Shown piece by piece: positions 22,546 through 34,365 of a stretch of DNA of 64,000 bases (position 1 is its first letter; each line of letters begins with the position of its first letter). The notes beneath the pieces are model-generated. The model did no database searches. It was not told the DNA's origin and was given only the letters and a program-made list of their open reading frames with translations. This DNA is from Acheta domesticus (Eukaryota > Arthropoda > Insecta > Orthoptera > Gryllidae), in assembly GCA_031308135.1 (NCBI GenBank), contig JAHLJT010000631.1:158448921-158512920 (forward strand), read 5' to 3'. Made by a program: the position numbers and the translations under genes.

Positions 22546-23437
22546 TAGCGTTTCTGATGTCATGTAGATTGGGCTTAAGTCAAAAATAGTGATTTTGGTA
22601 TCTGCTACTTCTGATCGGAAAAGAAATAATTTTAAATGGTTTGAAACGCTTTAGTCATTAGCTTAAATTGTATACAAAATTTCATACATTCATTTGAAAT
22701 CCTTTAGTAAAACTTGTATAGCCCCGGATGAAATGAAATAATACTTCAAGTTATGTCCTTTTTACCTACGGTCTTTGCACTTACGTACGTAATATCTGAC
22801 ATTAAATAAATGTGGTCTATCCGTTCATAAGTGCATGAACACAGGAATTCATTTGAAATATCCTTATCACACATGATCAAATATCATGAGTCACGTTATG
22901 AAAAATTTACACAATATAAATGTAATCATTTACGACTTAAGTTGATATTGGAAAAGACGAAATTGGCTGAGTGAAATCAATGTTATCTCTCAATAATAAT
23001 TGTATGTTTATTCCATATTTTTCTTTGTAGGTTCATGAGAATGCAGAATCAATGAACAGATCGGTTTATCAGCTAGTAAAATATTAATTTTAGTGAAGAA
23101 GAATGGTAAGAATGGTGTAACATTACACGTGATTACTGAATGTTCACTCTTTGTTGATGTTAATACGTTTTGAAAGCATATGTTCTTTCAAACACATTAT
23201 AAGTTGAAAGAGTAAACAATATAACAATAAAACAATCACATATTTTCAATCACAGTATGACAAGCAAGAAACACTAAATACGAGTAGATGAAAGCTTAGT
23301 TTTCACATTCGAAACAAATTGTGTAATTAAATAGAAACACGTGTAAACTATTACGGTGGCGAGTGGAAGTTAATCCTGCTTGGGATTGTTTAGGATTTGG
23401 AATGGTAATGTTGGTCGATACTCTCGTTACAACTTCG

Positions 23438-23440
<3 letters not shown>
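22546..23440. other. AT-rich spacer with a possible cryptic exon
   Basis: Mostly featureless. At 23030 a good acceptor (CATATTTTTCTTTGTAG) precedes a 45-nt open run ending at CTA|GTAAAA, with another donor-like ATG|GTAAGA near 23102. The evidence is too weak for an exon call. Confidence 0.35.

Positions 23441-23443
<3 letters not shown>

Positions 23444-23492
<49 letters not shown>
23444..23492. repeat. TA microsatellite
   Basis: About 24 uninterrupted TA units following ATTAA. Simple sequence. Confidence 0.95.
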
Positions 23493-23495
<3 letters not shown>

Positions 23496-26400
23496 TGTGC
23501 CCCACACTAGTTCAATAAGTTCTAAATTGATGACCAGGCGGGACATGATTGCAGATATTCATAGGTGGGAAATGCTAGGAATGTAAGTGTGGAGTGATGG
23601 AATTTCGTTCATGTGAGGTTATGCGGGTTGTAAACTAATTGTAAACAGTGTGTAGTGATGAAACCCCCATAAAAACGCAATTTCATCTCTGCAAACTGTT
23701 TAAAATTCGGTTACAACTTCGATTTGAAATATCAATTTTTCAAACGTTTTCGGCATTGACAATATGCTGAGAAGAGTTTTTTTACTGAGTTCCAAACTTT
23801 TACAGATAGAGGAAGGAGTGGTAATATGAGCCATGTTTATAATATGAGACCCCCTATTATCTGCTCACACTTCGAATGAGAGCTGATGAGTAACAGCGGT
23901 GTTCGTTAGTTCTCGGTTCTAAAAACTTGAAAGTTAAGTCATTGGCTTTTAATTACCAATTTTAATTCCTAACGAATGAAATACAATATTGTTTTGTACA
24001 ACATTTGAAATACAACATTGTTTTTATGCCGCAATGTGTAATTTCGAACATAACAACATACATAACATAGATTTGAAAAAGGCTTTCATACCGTTTCTCG
24101 TATCAGCACCTACTCTTGAAATACATGTTCGTGTTCACTTTTCGAAGCAGCAATTTTAACTGAATTAGGGAAAAGAACCTATATTTGGAGATAATCTGGA
24201 AAAAGAGTCGAGTAGTCATGGAAAGTAGAAGGATGAGGAATCTGGAAAGCTGGAAGATGGAAAATCAGTTGAATCAGATTATCAATTCAAGAGTTTCTAC
24301 TTTGGAATCACTAGTAGGGGTTGAAAGTCCCTGTGATGGCCAAACGCCATGTTTGTTTGTGGTGGACTATTTTCAGCCGACCACCGAGAACTATGAGTCC
24401 AGGGAGTTGTGTGAAATATGAGCGCACTATGACTACTGGGAGTGAAAAGGACATATTTGTGGTTTTTGTAAATGATTTCTTTTATTTTTGAAGTTTTGGT
24501 AATAAAATAGCATTTACATAAGTACATATATAATAAGTTTCTCTAAATCCATGTATTAATTAATATACGGTACGGGGACATATAATACCATCACATAACT
24601 TTTTAGTGAAATACCACTTCTTTGAAATTATTGATTTTTTACCCACTTTTTGAGCAGTTAAGAAAGTTCATATTTTTTATTTGGATTACACAAATATTGA
24701 AGATAAGTTTTAAAAAAGGCATTTAATTTATTTTTTAAGATCGAAATAAAAGTGGGGGTTATGTTACCACATTCTCCTCTAAACGTTTAAATTCTATGAA
24801 TATTAATTTAGATAACGAACATTTTACTATCACTATCAATATCTTATCAATACTTAGGATCTACATTTCTATCTTATTGTTCTTAATCATAAGGAAACTT
24901 TACACAAAATATAAAATTTACTTGAACAATCATTTGATGAGAAGTAGAGTTATATTAGTGGTTTGCAGCAGCAACAATTTTGCTTAACAAAACCACACAA
25001 AGTGGTTTTCTAAAATGTACCATGCACATTGCTCAAGAAAAACATGAAATATTTTGGAATAATATTGAAATAAATGAAATATTTTAACAAATGCAGTCTT
25101 CACGAATACTGCACCAACACAGTATAATGCATATAATCCACAGTCCATACCAAGAATGTAAAAAAATGCTGTTCCATATTGCACCACGGGAATCGAAAAC
25201 ATTTAATGGCGGCGATCTCTTCTTGGAGCCTTGCTGTCGTAAGCAGTAACGCATAATAACGCGAGTATAATTAAAACGGTATACGCAGTAGGTGAATAGG
25301 CGGAATAGGACTATCAAATATTCGTTTTTTTTTCAGAATCAAAACTGTTTCATTGTTTTTGAATTTTCCCGAGTTGCTAGGTATCTAACAAAACCATAAG
25401 TACCTCTCTATGGACGGAATTGCGTACTTTTCTTTCAATTTCTGCGCGCATTGGAAATTATTATGATAGGTTTGCACACTCATAGAAATTCACGACGTTA
25501 CATAAATTGATATAATTATCGACTCTCTTTTACTCGTTTATATAGTTATTGAATACTGTTTGGTTTGATAAGATTTTCGTGCAGAAAAATTACCATACAA
25601 TTTGAGACGTTGCATGAGATAAAAACGAATGGTTTGAAAAGTTTCTGCGACGTTCATATCAGTATTTTTCCATCTTGTTTACAATGTTATACAAATTATT
25701 TTCATTAATTCCATACTTCTAAGAAGTGAGACATTTCTTTAATCAACGGAGAAATTTAAAATTATTTTCGCATTGGAATACCTTTTTAAATCTTATATGT
25801 TAAAAACCCCTTTAGAAGTATTTTGCGAAATTATCGGTTTTGTTATTCATCCATAACTTTGAAAGCATTAAGAAATCAAGTTTTCTTCTATAGATCACCA
25901 CAATTCTTGTAGCAGTGGTTTCGTTTTGTGTTTGGGGTACATTCTTTCGTCATGGACTACATGGATGACATTGAGGCACACACGTTCTACAATAGAAGCA
26001 AATTTGTCTGCATTTAGACTTTAATCACCCGCAATTTGCTGAGTACTCGTACTTAAACTTTGTACCTGTGCGAACAAGAATTTTCAATACTGGATAACAT
26101 GAAACATTTTTAAAAACTTGAAAAAGTTCTTTGGATGAAGAAATGCATATTCCTCTGAGTTTTGAATTGTTGCAGAAAATTAAATAAGTCGCATCTCTCA
26201 TTAAATTTAAAACATATTACAATTATTGATAAAGAATTGAAAATTGTCAGCATGAAATATAACTGTGTATTTGTAGGGATTGAAAATTTAGTATATTCAC
26301 GTTTTTCGAATAAAATCAGATTTGCGGCACTTCTAAGAAATTTCGCCGCTTACTGCTGTGCTATGATCCACCCTGTAGAAACCACAGGGTTACAGGACAT

Positions 26401-26754
26401 ACCATTCAGACTTTTCTTTGATATTTTAGGTAGGTATTGAAAATGACATGTAATTGACTGTACACTTCCTAGAATAAAGAAAGTGTTTCGACAGTCATTG
26501 AAATACACTCCTCTGTAATTTATTTTGGTACCATGAAATAATGTGCAATAAAAGAAAGGGGTATTGTTGACATTATTGTGCATTTCAAATAAATAGGTCA
26601 CACACGACTTACATATTTTGTAGGTTTTTCTGTTCTTTAATTGCTAATATTTTTTCCTTCCGTAATTGAGTCCAATTTATGAACATGTTTGGTTCGTTTG
26701 TTTTTTTTTAATGAAAATTGTCTTTGGATAACTGCTGATCGAGCGGATTAACCC
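23493..26754. other. long AT-rich region, nothing firm recognised
   Basis: Over 3 kb of AT-rich DNA without islands. Weak signals only: TTTTTTTTCAG acceptor-like at 25335, AATGGCGGCGATC at 25205-25217 (YY1/PHO-like), and a pyrimidine tract ending TTTTAG|GTAGGT at 26429/26430 that resembles a ratcheting splice point. A small foldback ACCCTGT..ACAGGGT occurs near 26369-26390. Confidence 0.45.
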
Positions 26755-26945
26755 TGGTACCGCAACAGTATGATCTGGCGCATGGCAACTCCAAAGCCTT
26801 CTCTCGGAGCGGTAATGTGGAGGGCTGGCTTCCGCCCATTCACCGATTGGTCGCCGGCGGCCCCTCTTGCAGCGCGGGTTGCTGCTCCTGCCCCCGCACC
26901 GCATCGGCGTCTCCTCGCCATCGCGGGCGGAAAGGCAGTAGAAAA
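26755..26945. other. small GC island
   Basis: A 190-bp GC-rich patch (GGTCGCCGGCGGCCCCTC) in AT-rich surroundings. No motif cluster is obvious and no coding signal beyond composition. Confidence 0.4.
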
Positions 26946-27690
26946 GCATCAAAACACATCTACAACGAAGGTGAAACACATTGTGAGTGAGGAAGCACTG
27001 ACAAATGGAAGGAGAGAACATACAATGATTTCATGATATCTTTTACCATATCTTTCTTCTTTAAATCTTTATTGTAAATATGTCTTTGAAAAGTAGTGGA
27101 AATGTAGTATATAAGGAAAACTCTGAACAATGAAGCCACTTATAGCCAGCTAATAACTATGCAATTAGAAAAAAACAATTTTTACACAGTTCCGACGAAT
27201 ATTTTGAATATTTCACAACTGAAATACTCATTCACATACTGCTTGATTCCTATTGTCAACTAATTATTTATCACAAAAACAAAAAATATGACGTGCCTGT
27301 TTTAAGCATTGTCATTCCAACTTTGAGATTATAATAATAATAATATGGCAATTATTGTCAAGAAAAAGTATTTGAATACAGTGGACCTTTTTTAAATAGC
27401 AGGCAACAACAACATATGAAATGAATAGATATTGACTTTTCAACTGAAGTCAAGTCAATTTTCTGTTCTTCCTACTTCACTGAAGTCAATAATACGTTTC
27501 TCGTTGAGCACTCTATTTATTTTACTAAATGGTGGTACATACTAAATGACTTGGAAAAACAAAAGCTCAGCACAAACCAAAGAAAGGCTCCCAGGACCCC
27601 CAAATGTGTGTGGTTCCGCTGAAGAAATACAGCAACATTTCCCGAAGGAGGAAGAAGCGATTGAGACGTCAGCAGCAAGAACCCTGTTGG
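26946..27690. other. AT-rich spacer, nothing recognised
   Basis: Short TAA repeats near 27330. No gene or repeat supported. Confidence 0.4.
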
Positions 27691-28258
27691 GGAATCAATG
27701 CACATTTTGCCCCTCCAAATCTCTCACTCCACACTCCTCTTCTTAAGCAGCCATCGCAGCCCCCCACCACTTCCTCTCCCTCGACCCTCCCGCGCCAGTC
27801 GGCCGCACCCCTCTTCACGCTTCCGGCGACGTCTGTCAGCTTGCACAACCTCCGACCAACCGCCTCTAGGGCTCTTCCTTACCCTCACCCTTCTCCCACA
27901 CACCGCCTCTCTCCGTTCCTTCCCGCTTTTTCTCGAACTCTGCGAACCAACCTAGGTCATTGCCACAACTCTCCACCCCCACGTTTCTCTCGCTTCTCCT
28001 CATTCAATACTATTCATTGCACTTGCCCTGTCTTACTGATTCCTCAATCATTCATCACTACTCTCCAGCCCTGACCTCCTCACCACTACCCTCTCTGCTC
28101 TATCACCACCAGTCACCTCCCGCTGACCGTCTGGCGCACTCCATCACCGGCCGCCACCCGCAACTCACCCCCGCTGGCCCACCCCGCCGCTGTCCGGCCC
28201 TTGCGCGGCCTAATCCCCTCCTTCCGGATCCTCCATGATCCACGCAACATCTACAGCC
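27691..28258. other. pyrimidine-rich block
   Basis: More than 500 bp in which the plus strand is nearly all C/T with interspersed A (CACTCCTCTTC, CTCTCCCTCGACCC). The Ser/Pro/Thr/Leu-rich frames of 85-156 codons here follow from the bias. It directly precedes the next island, as at 19196-19740. Confidence 0.5.
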
Positions 28259-28520
28259 GGGGCTAATTATTCTAATGAATGGAAACTGCCCGTTTCCTGC
28301 GAGATGTGACGTATTTGCCGACGTAATTTCCTTTTAAATTTCCCGTCACGCGTTTTATGGAGAGCCGCGTGCGCCGGACGCGGTCGGGGGAGGGGGAGGG
28401 GAGGGGGTGGAGCAGATAAAGAGATGGCGCGCGGAGGAAGACGCGCTGATGCCAACACTGACCGACCGCCAGGCGCCAAGGGGAGGAACACGCAGCGCTC
28501 AGAGCTTCTATGGCTCAATA
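28259..28520. promoter_or_regulatory. GC island with homeodomain-type sites, candidate cis-regulatory module
   Basis: GGGCTAATTATTCTAATG (28260-28277; TAATTA at 28264-28269), TGACGTATTTGCCGACGTAA and GCGTTTTATGGAGAGC (TTTATGG at 28354-28360) are packed beside CpG-rich DNA. A G-rich run of G4 type (GGGGGAGGGGGAGGGGAGGG) follows at about 28385-28405. Enhancer function is inferred. Confidence 0.4.
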
Positions 28521-28850
28521 ACCAAACATCACTCATGAACAATACACTTCATTATTGCGAACGCATATCAACACCATTGGGTGCTTGCGGTGTGTTTGTG
28601 GATGCTACTGTTTTGTAAAGATTTCTAAAGCTGTTATTAAATACTAGTGGAACTTTATTGACAACAAACAGAAAAGTGGAAAAGTAAACATATGAAGTAT
28701 GCGAAAAGGTGAAAATTTGCTTCACGTTTAAAACAAATTAATGATGTATTTCGTTGTAAATGTCTGTTTCTCACGTATTTCTTTGGGATTATATTGGATT
28801 TCTGTAAAAGCTTGTATCTTATTTGTAATGGCTTCCTTATCAAAGAAGAT
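28521..28850. other. AT-rich spacer
   Basis: Nothing recognised. Confidence 0.4.
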
Positions 28851-29480
28851 GTGCGTTGCGGCCGTCATGCATAAAAAGCTGTCGCCACCATCCCCTCCCC
28901 GGAGCAGAGACTTCGGATCGAAGAGGGAAGTGCGGACAGGCGGCGCCACTGACCCCGCCGCCCGCGGGCAGTGTAGCGATTAAGCGCGCGGCAGGCGCTA
29001 CTGATTTCGCCACCGAAGCGGAGTGGCAGGTGACGAACGGGCGACCAGCGCGCGCGCGACGGCGACGGGGTGCCAGCGGCGCGCCGGGAGCGGGGCGGGG
29101 GGAGGCGGGGCGAGGCGGGGCGAGGCGGGGCCGGCGCCCGCCGCGAGTCAAGAGGCTGTCGCCCCGGGGCGAGCGGGCGGAGGGCGCGCGCGCCCGTGAA
29201 AGAGCGGCGGGCGGGCGCGGGCGGGCGGGCGGGCGGGCGAGCGCCGCGGAGCGATGCGGCCTGGACTCGTGATTTAACGCCGGAAGGAGGGTTGGTGTGC
29301 AGGTAATTGCTACATAATTCACCCCGCGCCCAGCCCCGACCCGCGCCGCCCGCCCCGACTGCCAAGTCCGCAAGTCCGCCGCGGCCGCAGCAGCTGCGGT
29401 GGAGGCGGCGGCGGCGGCGGGGGCGGGTGGCGGGGGCGGCGGGGGCGCGCTAGCCTCGGGGCAGCCCGTGGTCACTGCCG
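28851..29480. other. large CpG island with short tandem repeats
   Basis: The largest dense CpG island of the window's centre. It includes tandem GAGGCGGGGC units at 29099-29136, a GGGC run at 29205-29238 and GGAGGCGGCGGCGGCGGCGG near 29400. GCAGGTAATTGCTACATAATT at 29299-29318 adds homeodomain-type cores at its centre. A 243-codon minus-strand frame crosses it with Ala/Arg/Pro-rich low-complexity content; not called as a gene. Confidence 0.55.
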
Positions 29481-30735
29481 GGCGTGGCGCTGACTGAGGA
29501 GCTCCGGCGGTGCTCAGGATGCCGACGAAAGAGAACGTAGTACAGAAGGCTTTGCCCTTCCCCTCTGCCACATCTCACGCTTGTTCAAACTTCAAGCTAG
29601 TCGTCTTTTCATTTACGTTTCACCACATTTGAGTAGTCGTACCGCATTTTACCCTTCCTTTTCCTTCTCATTGTTTCTTTGATTTATTCGATAGTGAGTG
29701 TAATATGATATAAACGTTTTGCATACTTCATTGAGTAGAATAATTCCAATCGATGCTAATTTTTAAAATTGATATTAATATTTTAGTTTTCGTTAACCTC
29801 CTTTTGACACTGCAGAATACTTGAGTATTGTTATTACTCTAGCGTAAATCTTAAATGTATTTAGAGAAATAGCATAAACTACTTCGTGTTTTTATAACAT
29901 TTAATATTGCGACGTAAATTTGAATGAATTTCATCAAGCTTTGAATTTTGTGTGTTATATTATGACATTGTTGTCAGTTGCAAATTGATGGATTCATTGC
30001 GTTAACAAAGTAACAGGACAACAATCCTTTTATAAACATGTTGAGTACTAAATGATTATGAAGTAAATTCAAATATAGTTTGATTGGAAAAATATAAACA
30101 CAATAAAGACACTTCTCATTTCAAATTATCGGACGGTTGTAATCAAAATAATAATAACAAAAGTTTTATAATGAAGAATTTTATCAATGTCTAAACATCA
30201 TTCTATATTTTGTAACATGATCATTTGATTCCAGTCAAATCCAAAACTTTCATAGAGATTCCCAAAATCCTGAAAGAGAAACGAAGATAGTTCCAATAGC
30301 AAATCACTCGAAGCTTAAGAAGGACCTTCAGAACGGAGGAACATCGGATTCTGAAAGAGTTGTGAACAATGTATCTCCCATTCAACATATGATACGGCGT
30401 TGTCACCTGTGGAATGCTTTAAGACAGAAGAATTCTCTGACAGAATAATATGGCATACAGCTCAATGTTTTTATGCACTTTTTCTACATTCCTGTATCAC
30501 AAGCACAGAGGTGACGTTTAACAACGGTTTTCAAAAGCTGGCCTTTGAAGTTGCTCAGATATGAATATTTTGATGGAAATAGAAACGCGTGTAGATAAAA
30601 AAACAATGTCAGTTTACATACAATCCTTTTTGTGTTAGTGATTTTGAATACCTTTGGTATTTCCTTTGTCCTTTGAAGAGTATCGTTGAATTCTGTCGTT
30701 GACAGACAGCACCTCTCACCAATTCCAAACCTTCC
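29481..30735. other. AT-rich spacer, nothing recognised
   Basis: No supportable feature. A 134-codon minus-strand frame at 30484-30888 has no recognisable domain. Confidence 0.45.
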
Positions 30736-31215
30736 GAATCTGCTTTCGACAGATTTGATGTTGGTGGCGGGTCCCGCGACCTCTGTCAGCCTGTGTCCAT
30801 CTCTGGTTGTCGAGGCAGTCGCCAGCCGCCTGTTCTCCACCGTGCGTTCGCCTGTGCGTGTGAGGGAGCGTGCCCGCTTACGTTCCACGCTCGGTCCCCC
30901 CCCCCCCGCCGGTTAATTGATTTGCGGCGGGGGAAACGCGAGAGCTAGGCTTCACGCACACAGCGCGTAGTTTGTCTCTAAACAGGCGAAGCCCCTCTTC
31001 GCGTTTTCGCCGTGTGCGGCGCTGCGGTCGCACGGTCGTGGAGGGCCGGCTTCTGAGTGATGGGGCGGCGTGGAGCTCGCAAGCCAGTTTGTGCAGCAAC
31101 GGGCGAGCTGATTTGAAAATGGCGAGACTCGCGCTTGTCGCCGTGGAAGCGATTGGCGACACGAACGCTTCAAGGCCACGACTGCCCCAGAACTGTCGCG
31201 CAGGGACGAAAGTTG
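30736..31215. other. GC island with TAATTGA and YY1/PHO-like sites
   Basis: GC-rich block with CCGGTTAATTGATTTGCGGC (30909-30928), a C10 run at 30898-30907, and GAAAATGGCGAGACTCGCGC (31115-31134) containing an AAAATGGCG YY1/Pleiohomeotic-type core. Overlapping frames on both strands are compositional. Confidence 0.45.
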
Positions 31216-32126
31216 ACCCAGGAATTTGTACTTACATTGGAGTATAAAATATACTGAAATTGAATACTGTGAAAAGCAATTATGTATAATGTAACTTAAA
31301 ATCAAATGATATTCTTATCAAACAAACAGTAACATTTTAAATCCTAAGCTATCAGAATAGGATACTTTTATTTTGGAACTGATGCAACAAGAATCCTTTA
31401 TACAGTATTCCCTTACTACTTTGCGATTTACATATTTTGTTTGTTTGTACAGTCTTATTTCTACAATTTTGTTTTACACTAACAACTACGTAGTACCTCT
31501 TATGGTTATTAAATGGTTATAAACGCAAAGGAGATTTTAGTGTTACGTGTGTGTGAGAAGATTTCAGGAATTAATATTACACGTCTCCTGCATGATGCAA
31601 TATTGGAATTTCCATCGCATCGGATAATTTAAAATTAGTTTGGTTGGAAATTCACTAATCACGTTGGGAATTTAATGCAAACACATACACAAACAATTCG
31701 TATCCATAGAATTTGATGTAAAGCGTAATTTCTGAAAATGTGCTATGGTAGTGCGTCAACCAATTTTAATTATGAAATAACATTGGAATTTTGAATCTGC
31801 CTAATAGTTTTATGAAAGTAGTAAACGTCTAAGTAAAGTACAATTAAAATACATTTGTTTAAACAAAAAGTGTTGTAATATGTTGGGGGAGAAGCACACA
31901 GTTAAAACGCCTATTGTTTTGAAATATATGATGAACCTTACACCTGCACTCCCAAAATCAGTAAACTAATATCTTTCTAAAACTTGTTTTTTCAAACATC
32001 AAAAATATTGTTGCAACGAGTATTGTTATCGCAATTCAGAAGTTGCCAAGGAGCTATTGTAATGTTGAGTGGGATTGTTTAATTTTTCATCAGATGCCTT
32101 TGACATAAAGGCTATAATTATTTAAA

Positions 32127-32127
<1 letters not shown>
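31216..32127. other. AT-rich spacer, nothing recognised
   Basis: AT-rich, without open frames or repeats of note. Confidence 0.5.

Positions 32128-32174
<47 letters not shown>
32128..32174. repeat. ATT microsatellite
   Basis: About 15 tandem ATT units, perfect or nearly so. Confidence 0.95.
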
Positions 32175-32175
<1 letters not shown>

Positions 32176-32255
32176 CTTATTCTTACTCAACAATTATTTT
32201 GTTTCTTTAGTTTCTGTTTGAAAAATCCAGTTTCTGTTCACAAACACAGCAACAA

Positions 32256-32730
32256 CACTGGTGGCCGAGTGGGTGTAGCAGCGCGAATCACCGGCGACCA
32301 GCAAAGCGCGGTGTGGCGCGGCGCGGCGCGGCGGGGCGACTGCACGGCCCAACAGAGCGTCCACGCGGATCCACGGCTTCCCCGATCCCCCGCTGCGCTC
32401 CCCCCTTACCCGCACACCCCTCCCTCGGCGCGCGGCGCGGCCGGCGCGGCGTCGTTATGCAAACGACCGCTTCCGCCTCTTTGGGCGGCGATCGCTTCGA
32501 GGAAAAAGGGCGGCCGATCGCCCTCCACGGGCGGCAACGCGAGAGCGCTCTATCGATGCGCCCCGCCCCGCCCCCGCGACAAACCCCTCTAATTACAAAA
32601 TGACGCGGCGCCCAATTGATGGAGAGGAATTGCCGATTGTCGCCCTAGGCCTGCGTTTTATGGAAAGTAAATACGCGTAAATTGTCGTTTGTGACCGCGA
32701 ACAGACGTTTCACATTTTGCAAATGCCTCC
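32256..32730. promoter_or_regulatory. GC island with POU, TAATTA and TTTATGG sites, candidate cis-regulatory module
   Basis: A CpG-rich left half with GGCGC repeats (32306-32335) leads into a right half that looks selected rather than repetitive: GTCGTTATGCAAACGACC (32451-32468, POU-like ATGCAAA), CTATCGAT, CTCTAATTACAAAATGACGC, CCAATTGATGG and CTGCGTTTTATGGAAAG (TTTATGG 32657-32663). Several are homeodomain-family cores in otherwise GC-rich DNA. No open frame crosses the right half convincingly. Confidence 0.45.
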
Positions 32731-33539
32731 GCCACCGCTCGGGGAAACAAATGAAGACCACGAATTAAGTATAGTTGTTTTTCCATGAACGATCTGAATC
32801 ATATGAGACTTGACCTTTTGATGGTATTGTTCTTCATAAAATGTGAGAATTATGAAACCATCGTGCTTACAGTTCAAGGAAATAAAAATACCTAAATATA
32901 CATAAAAAATGGTAAATAGTAAATCGTTAATCATGTATTCCTTAACTTTGAAGTTTGGCGAGATGTTCAATTAGCATGTAGGTTAATACTATTACATTCA
33001 TGTAATAGTATTAATGAAAAATTAAATTGCAAGTAATTAGTAAGTAAACATAAAAGTAAATATGTTAGAACTCTTTCATATACACTATTTTATTTTTCTT
33101 ACGAAAGTACGATTTATAAATAGAGCGACTCTCGTGAAGTAGCTGAGCAATATATTCAACGTTTTATTTTGAAAAACAAAAATGATCTATCTAAAAGTAA
33201 TAAAAAAAGATTAATTGGTCATGCTTTTCATGCACAGAAGAGATCGACAGCTTAGAGAAAAATTGTTTAATTTAAGAACAAATAAAACACATTTTAATTT
33301 ATTTTTGACCAATTTAATTATATTTAACCTTGAGTATTTTTCAGAACGTAAACTGTGTCTATAAGTTGCAGCTCCTTCATTCCCTGTGACAGAAACACAT
33401 TTGCCAATTTTCATTCCCCTACATTAATAACAGTTTTATTCCATGAAATTTCCCGAAACTCCATGTTATTCATAGCTGAGTCGAGGGTCCCGATAACGCT
33501 CTACGATCCCCGGAATATGCATAATTTCGCAAACTAACA
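32731..33539. other. AT-rich spacer with a 14-bp stem hairpin
   Basis: A perfect inverted repeat TTAATACTATTACA / TGTAATAGTATTAA (32983-32996 and 33001-33014) with a four-base loop is the only notable structure. Nothing else recognised. Confidence 0.5.
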
Positions 33540-33900
33540 TTAACGGCGCTGGCTAGTCGAAGACGCAGCCAGCAACCGCTCCAGACTGTTGCGCAAAGCA
33601 CACATTTCACGACCCGTGATAGATGGCCCAGAAGCACTCGGCTACTCGCGCGGGATAGCACCAGTAATAACGCGTCCTCCTAGACGCCCCGCCACCGCCG
33701 CCGCCCCCGCAGCGCCCCTCGGTGTGTGGACACGCGAGTAGATAGTCGTGTGTACTTAATACAGGGGCGCTTGTGCGCGTGCGGGGTGAGGACGTCAAGC
33801 ACATGCGTGCAATGGAGGGGGGGGAGGAAGGGCTGGGTTTGGGGGGAGGGGGATGGCAGGGTTTACAAGGGATGTCCCGAATCCAGGAAGCCCTTGATAC
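33540..33900. other. GC-rich block with G-runs
   Basis: Intermediate to high GC. The plus strand has GGAGGGGGGGGAGGAAGGGC near 33814-33833 and GGGGGGAGGGGGATGG near 33840, with G-quadruplex potential. No gene recognised. Confidence 0.45.
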
Positions 33901-33939
33901 ACAATCAATACTGATTTGTAGCCTATTACGCTATCCCGC

Positions 33940-34365
33940 TGGATTTATGTCCGCAGCATAAAGACGAGCTTAACGACACACGCTTCCCCTTAACGTGGAC
34001 TCGGCCGCGGGATTATAGAGTCATATTACCCCGAGGTGTATTAATTAGTTAAAAAATATTTTACGGCTCGCGTGTATTCGTTCCATAACTTACGGCAGCC
34101 GAAGCCCCGTTCCCGTTCCGCGAGGATTTAGCTCGCTTTATGGCCGGGTCTTCTCCCGGGAGACTGTCGGCGGGCTTTTACGCGCAGAAAGAGCCCCCTG
34201 CGCTGTTATCGGCATGGCGACGGGCGCGGGGCGCGGCGGTCCGCCGAATCCGTGAGGGGCTTTCCCCACCCCCTCCCTCCCGTGCAGCTCACGGTCTTTG
34301 CACCTCACTGCGGTTTATGACTGGTTTCCAGAAAGACATGCGAATCCCTTTATAACAAGGTACTC
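33940..34365. promoter_or_regulatory. dense Hox/Caudal-type motif cluster, best candidate enhancer
   Basis: Within about 420 bp: CATAAAGACG, AGAGTCATATTACCCC, GTATTAATTAGTTAAAA, ATTTTACGGC, CTTTATGGCC (TTTATGG 34138-34144), GCTTTTACGCGCAG (34175-34188) and GGTTTATGACTGG (TTTATGAC 34313-34320). TTTAYGRC is the classic posterior-Hox/Caudal consensus. CG content is high between sites and the block is bounded by AT-rich DNA. A 71-codon frame at 34140-34355 is not persuasive. Confidence 0.5.

Noticed and set aside
26360..26400. mir-10-like string (CACCCTGTAGAAACC)
   Set aside because: Match to the mature microRNA stops after about nine bases and the local foldback is too short.
28840..29571. 243-codon minus-strand open frame
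   Set aside because: Ala/Arg/Pro-rich product of a dense CpG island with tandem repeats; the opposite strand is open as well.
33112..33150. TATA-like TTTATAAATAGAGCGAC as a promoter
   Set aside because: No initiator, exon or donor follows; isolated TATA words are common in this AT-rich DNA.
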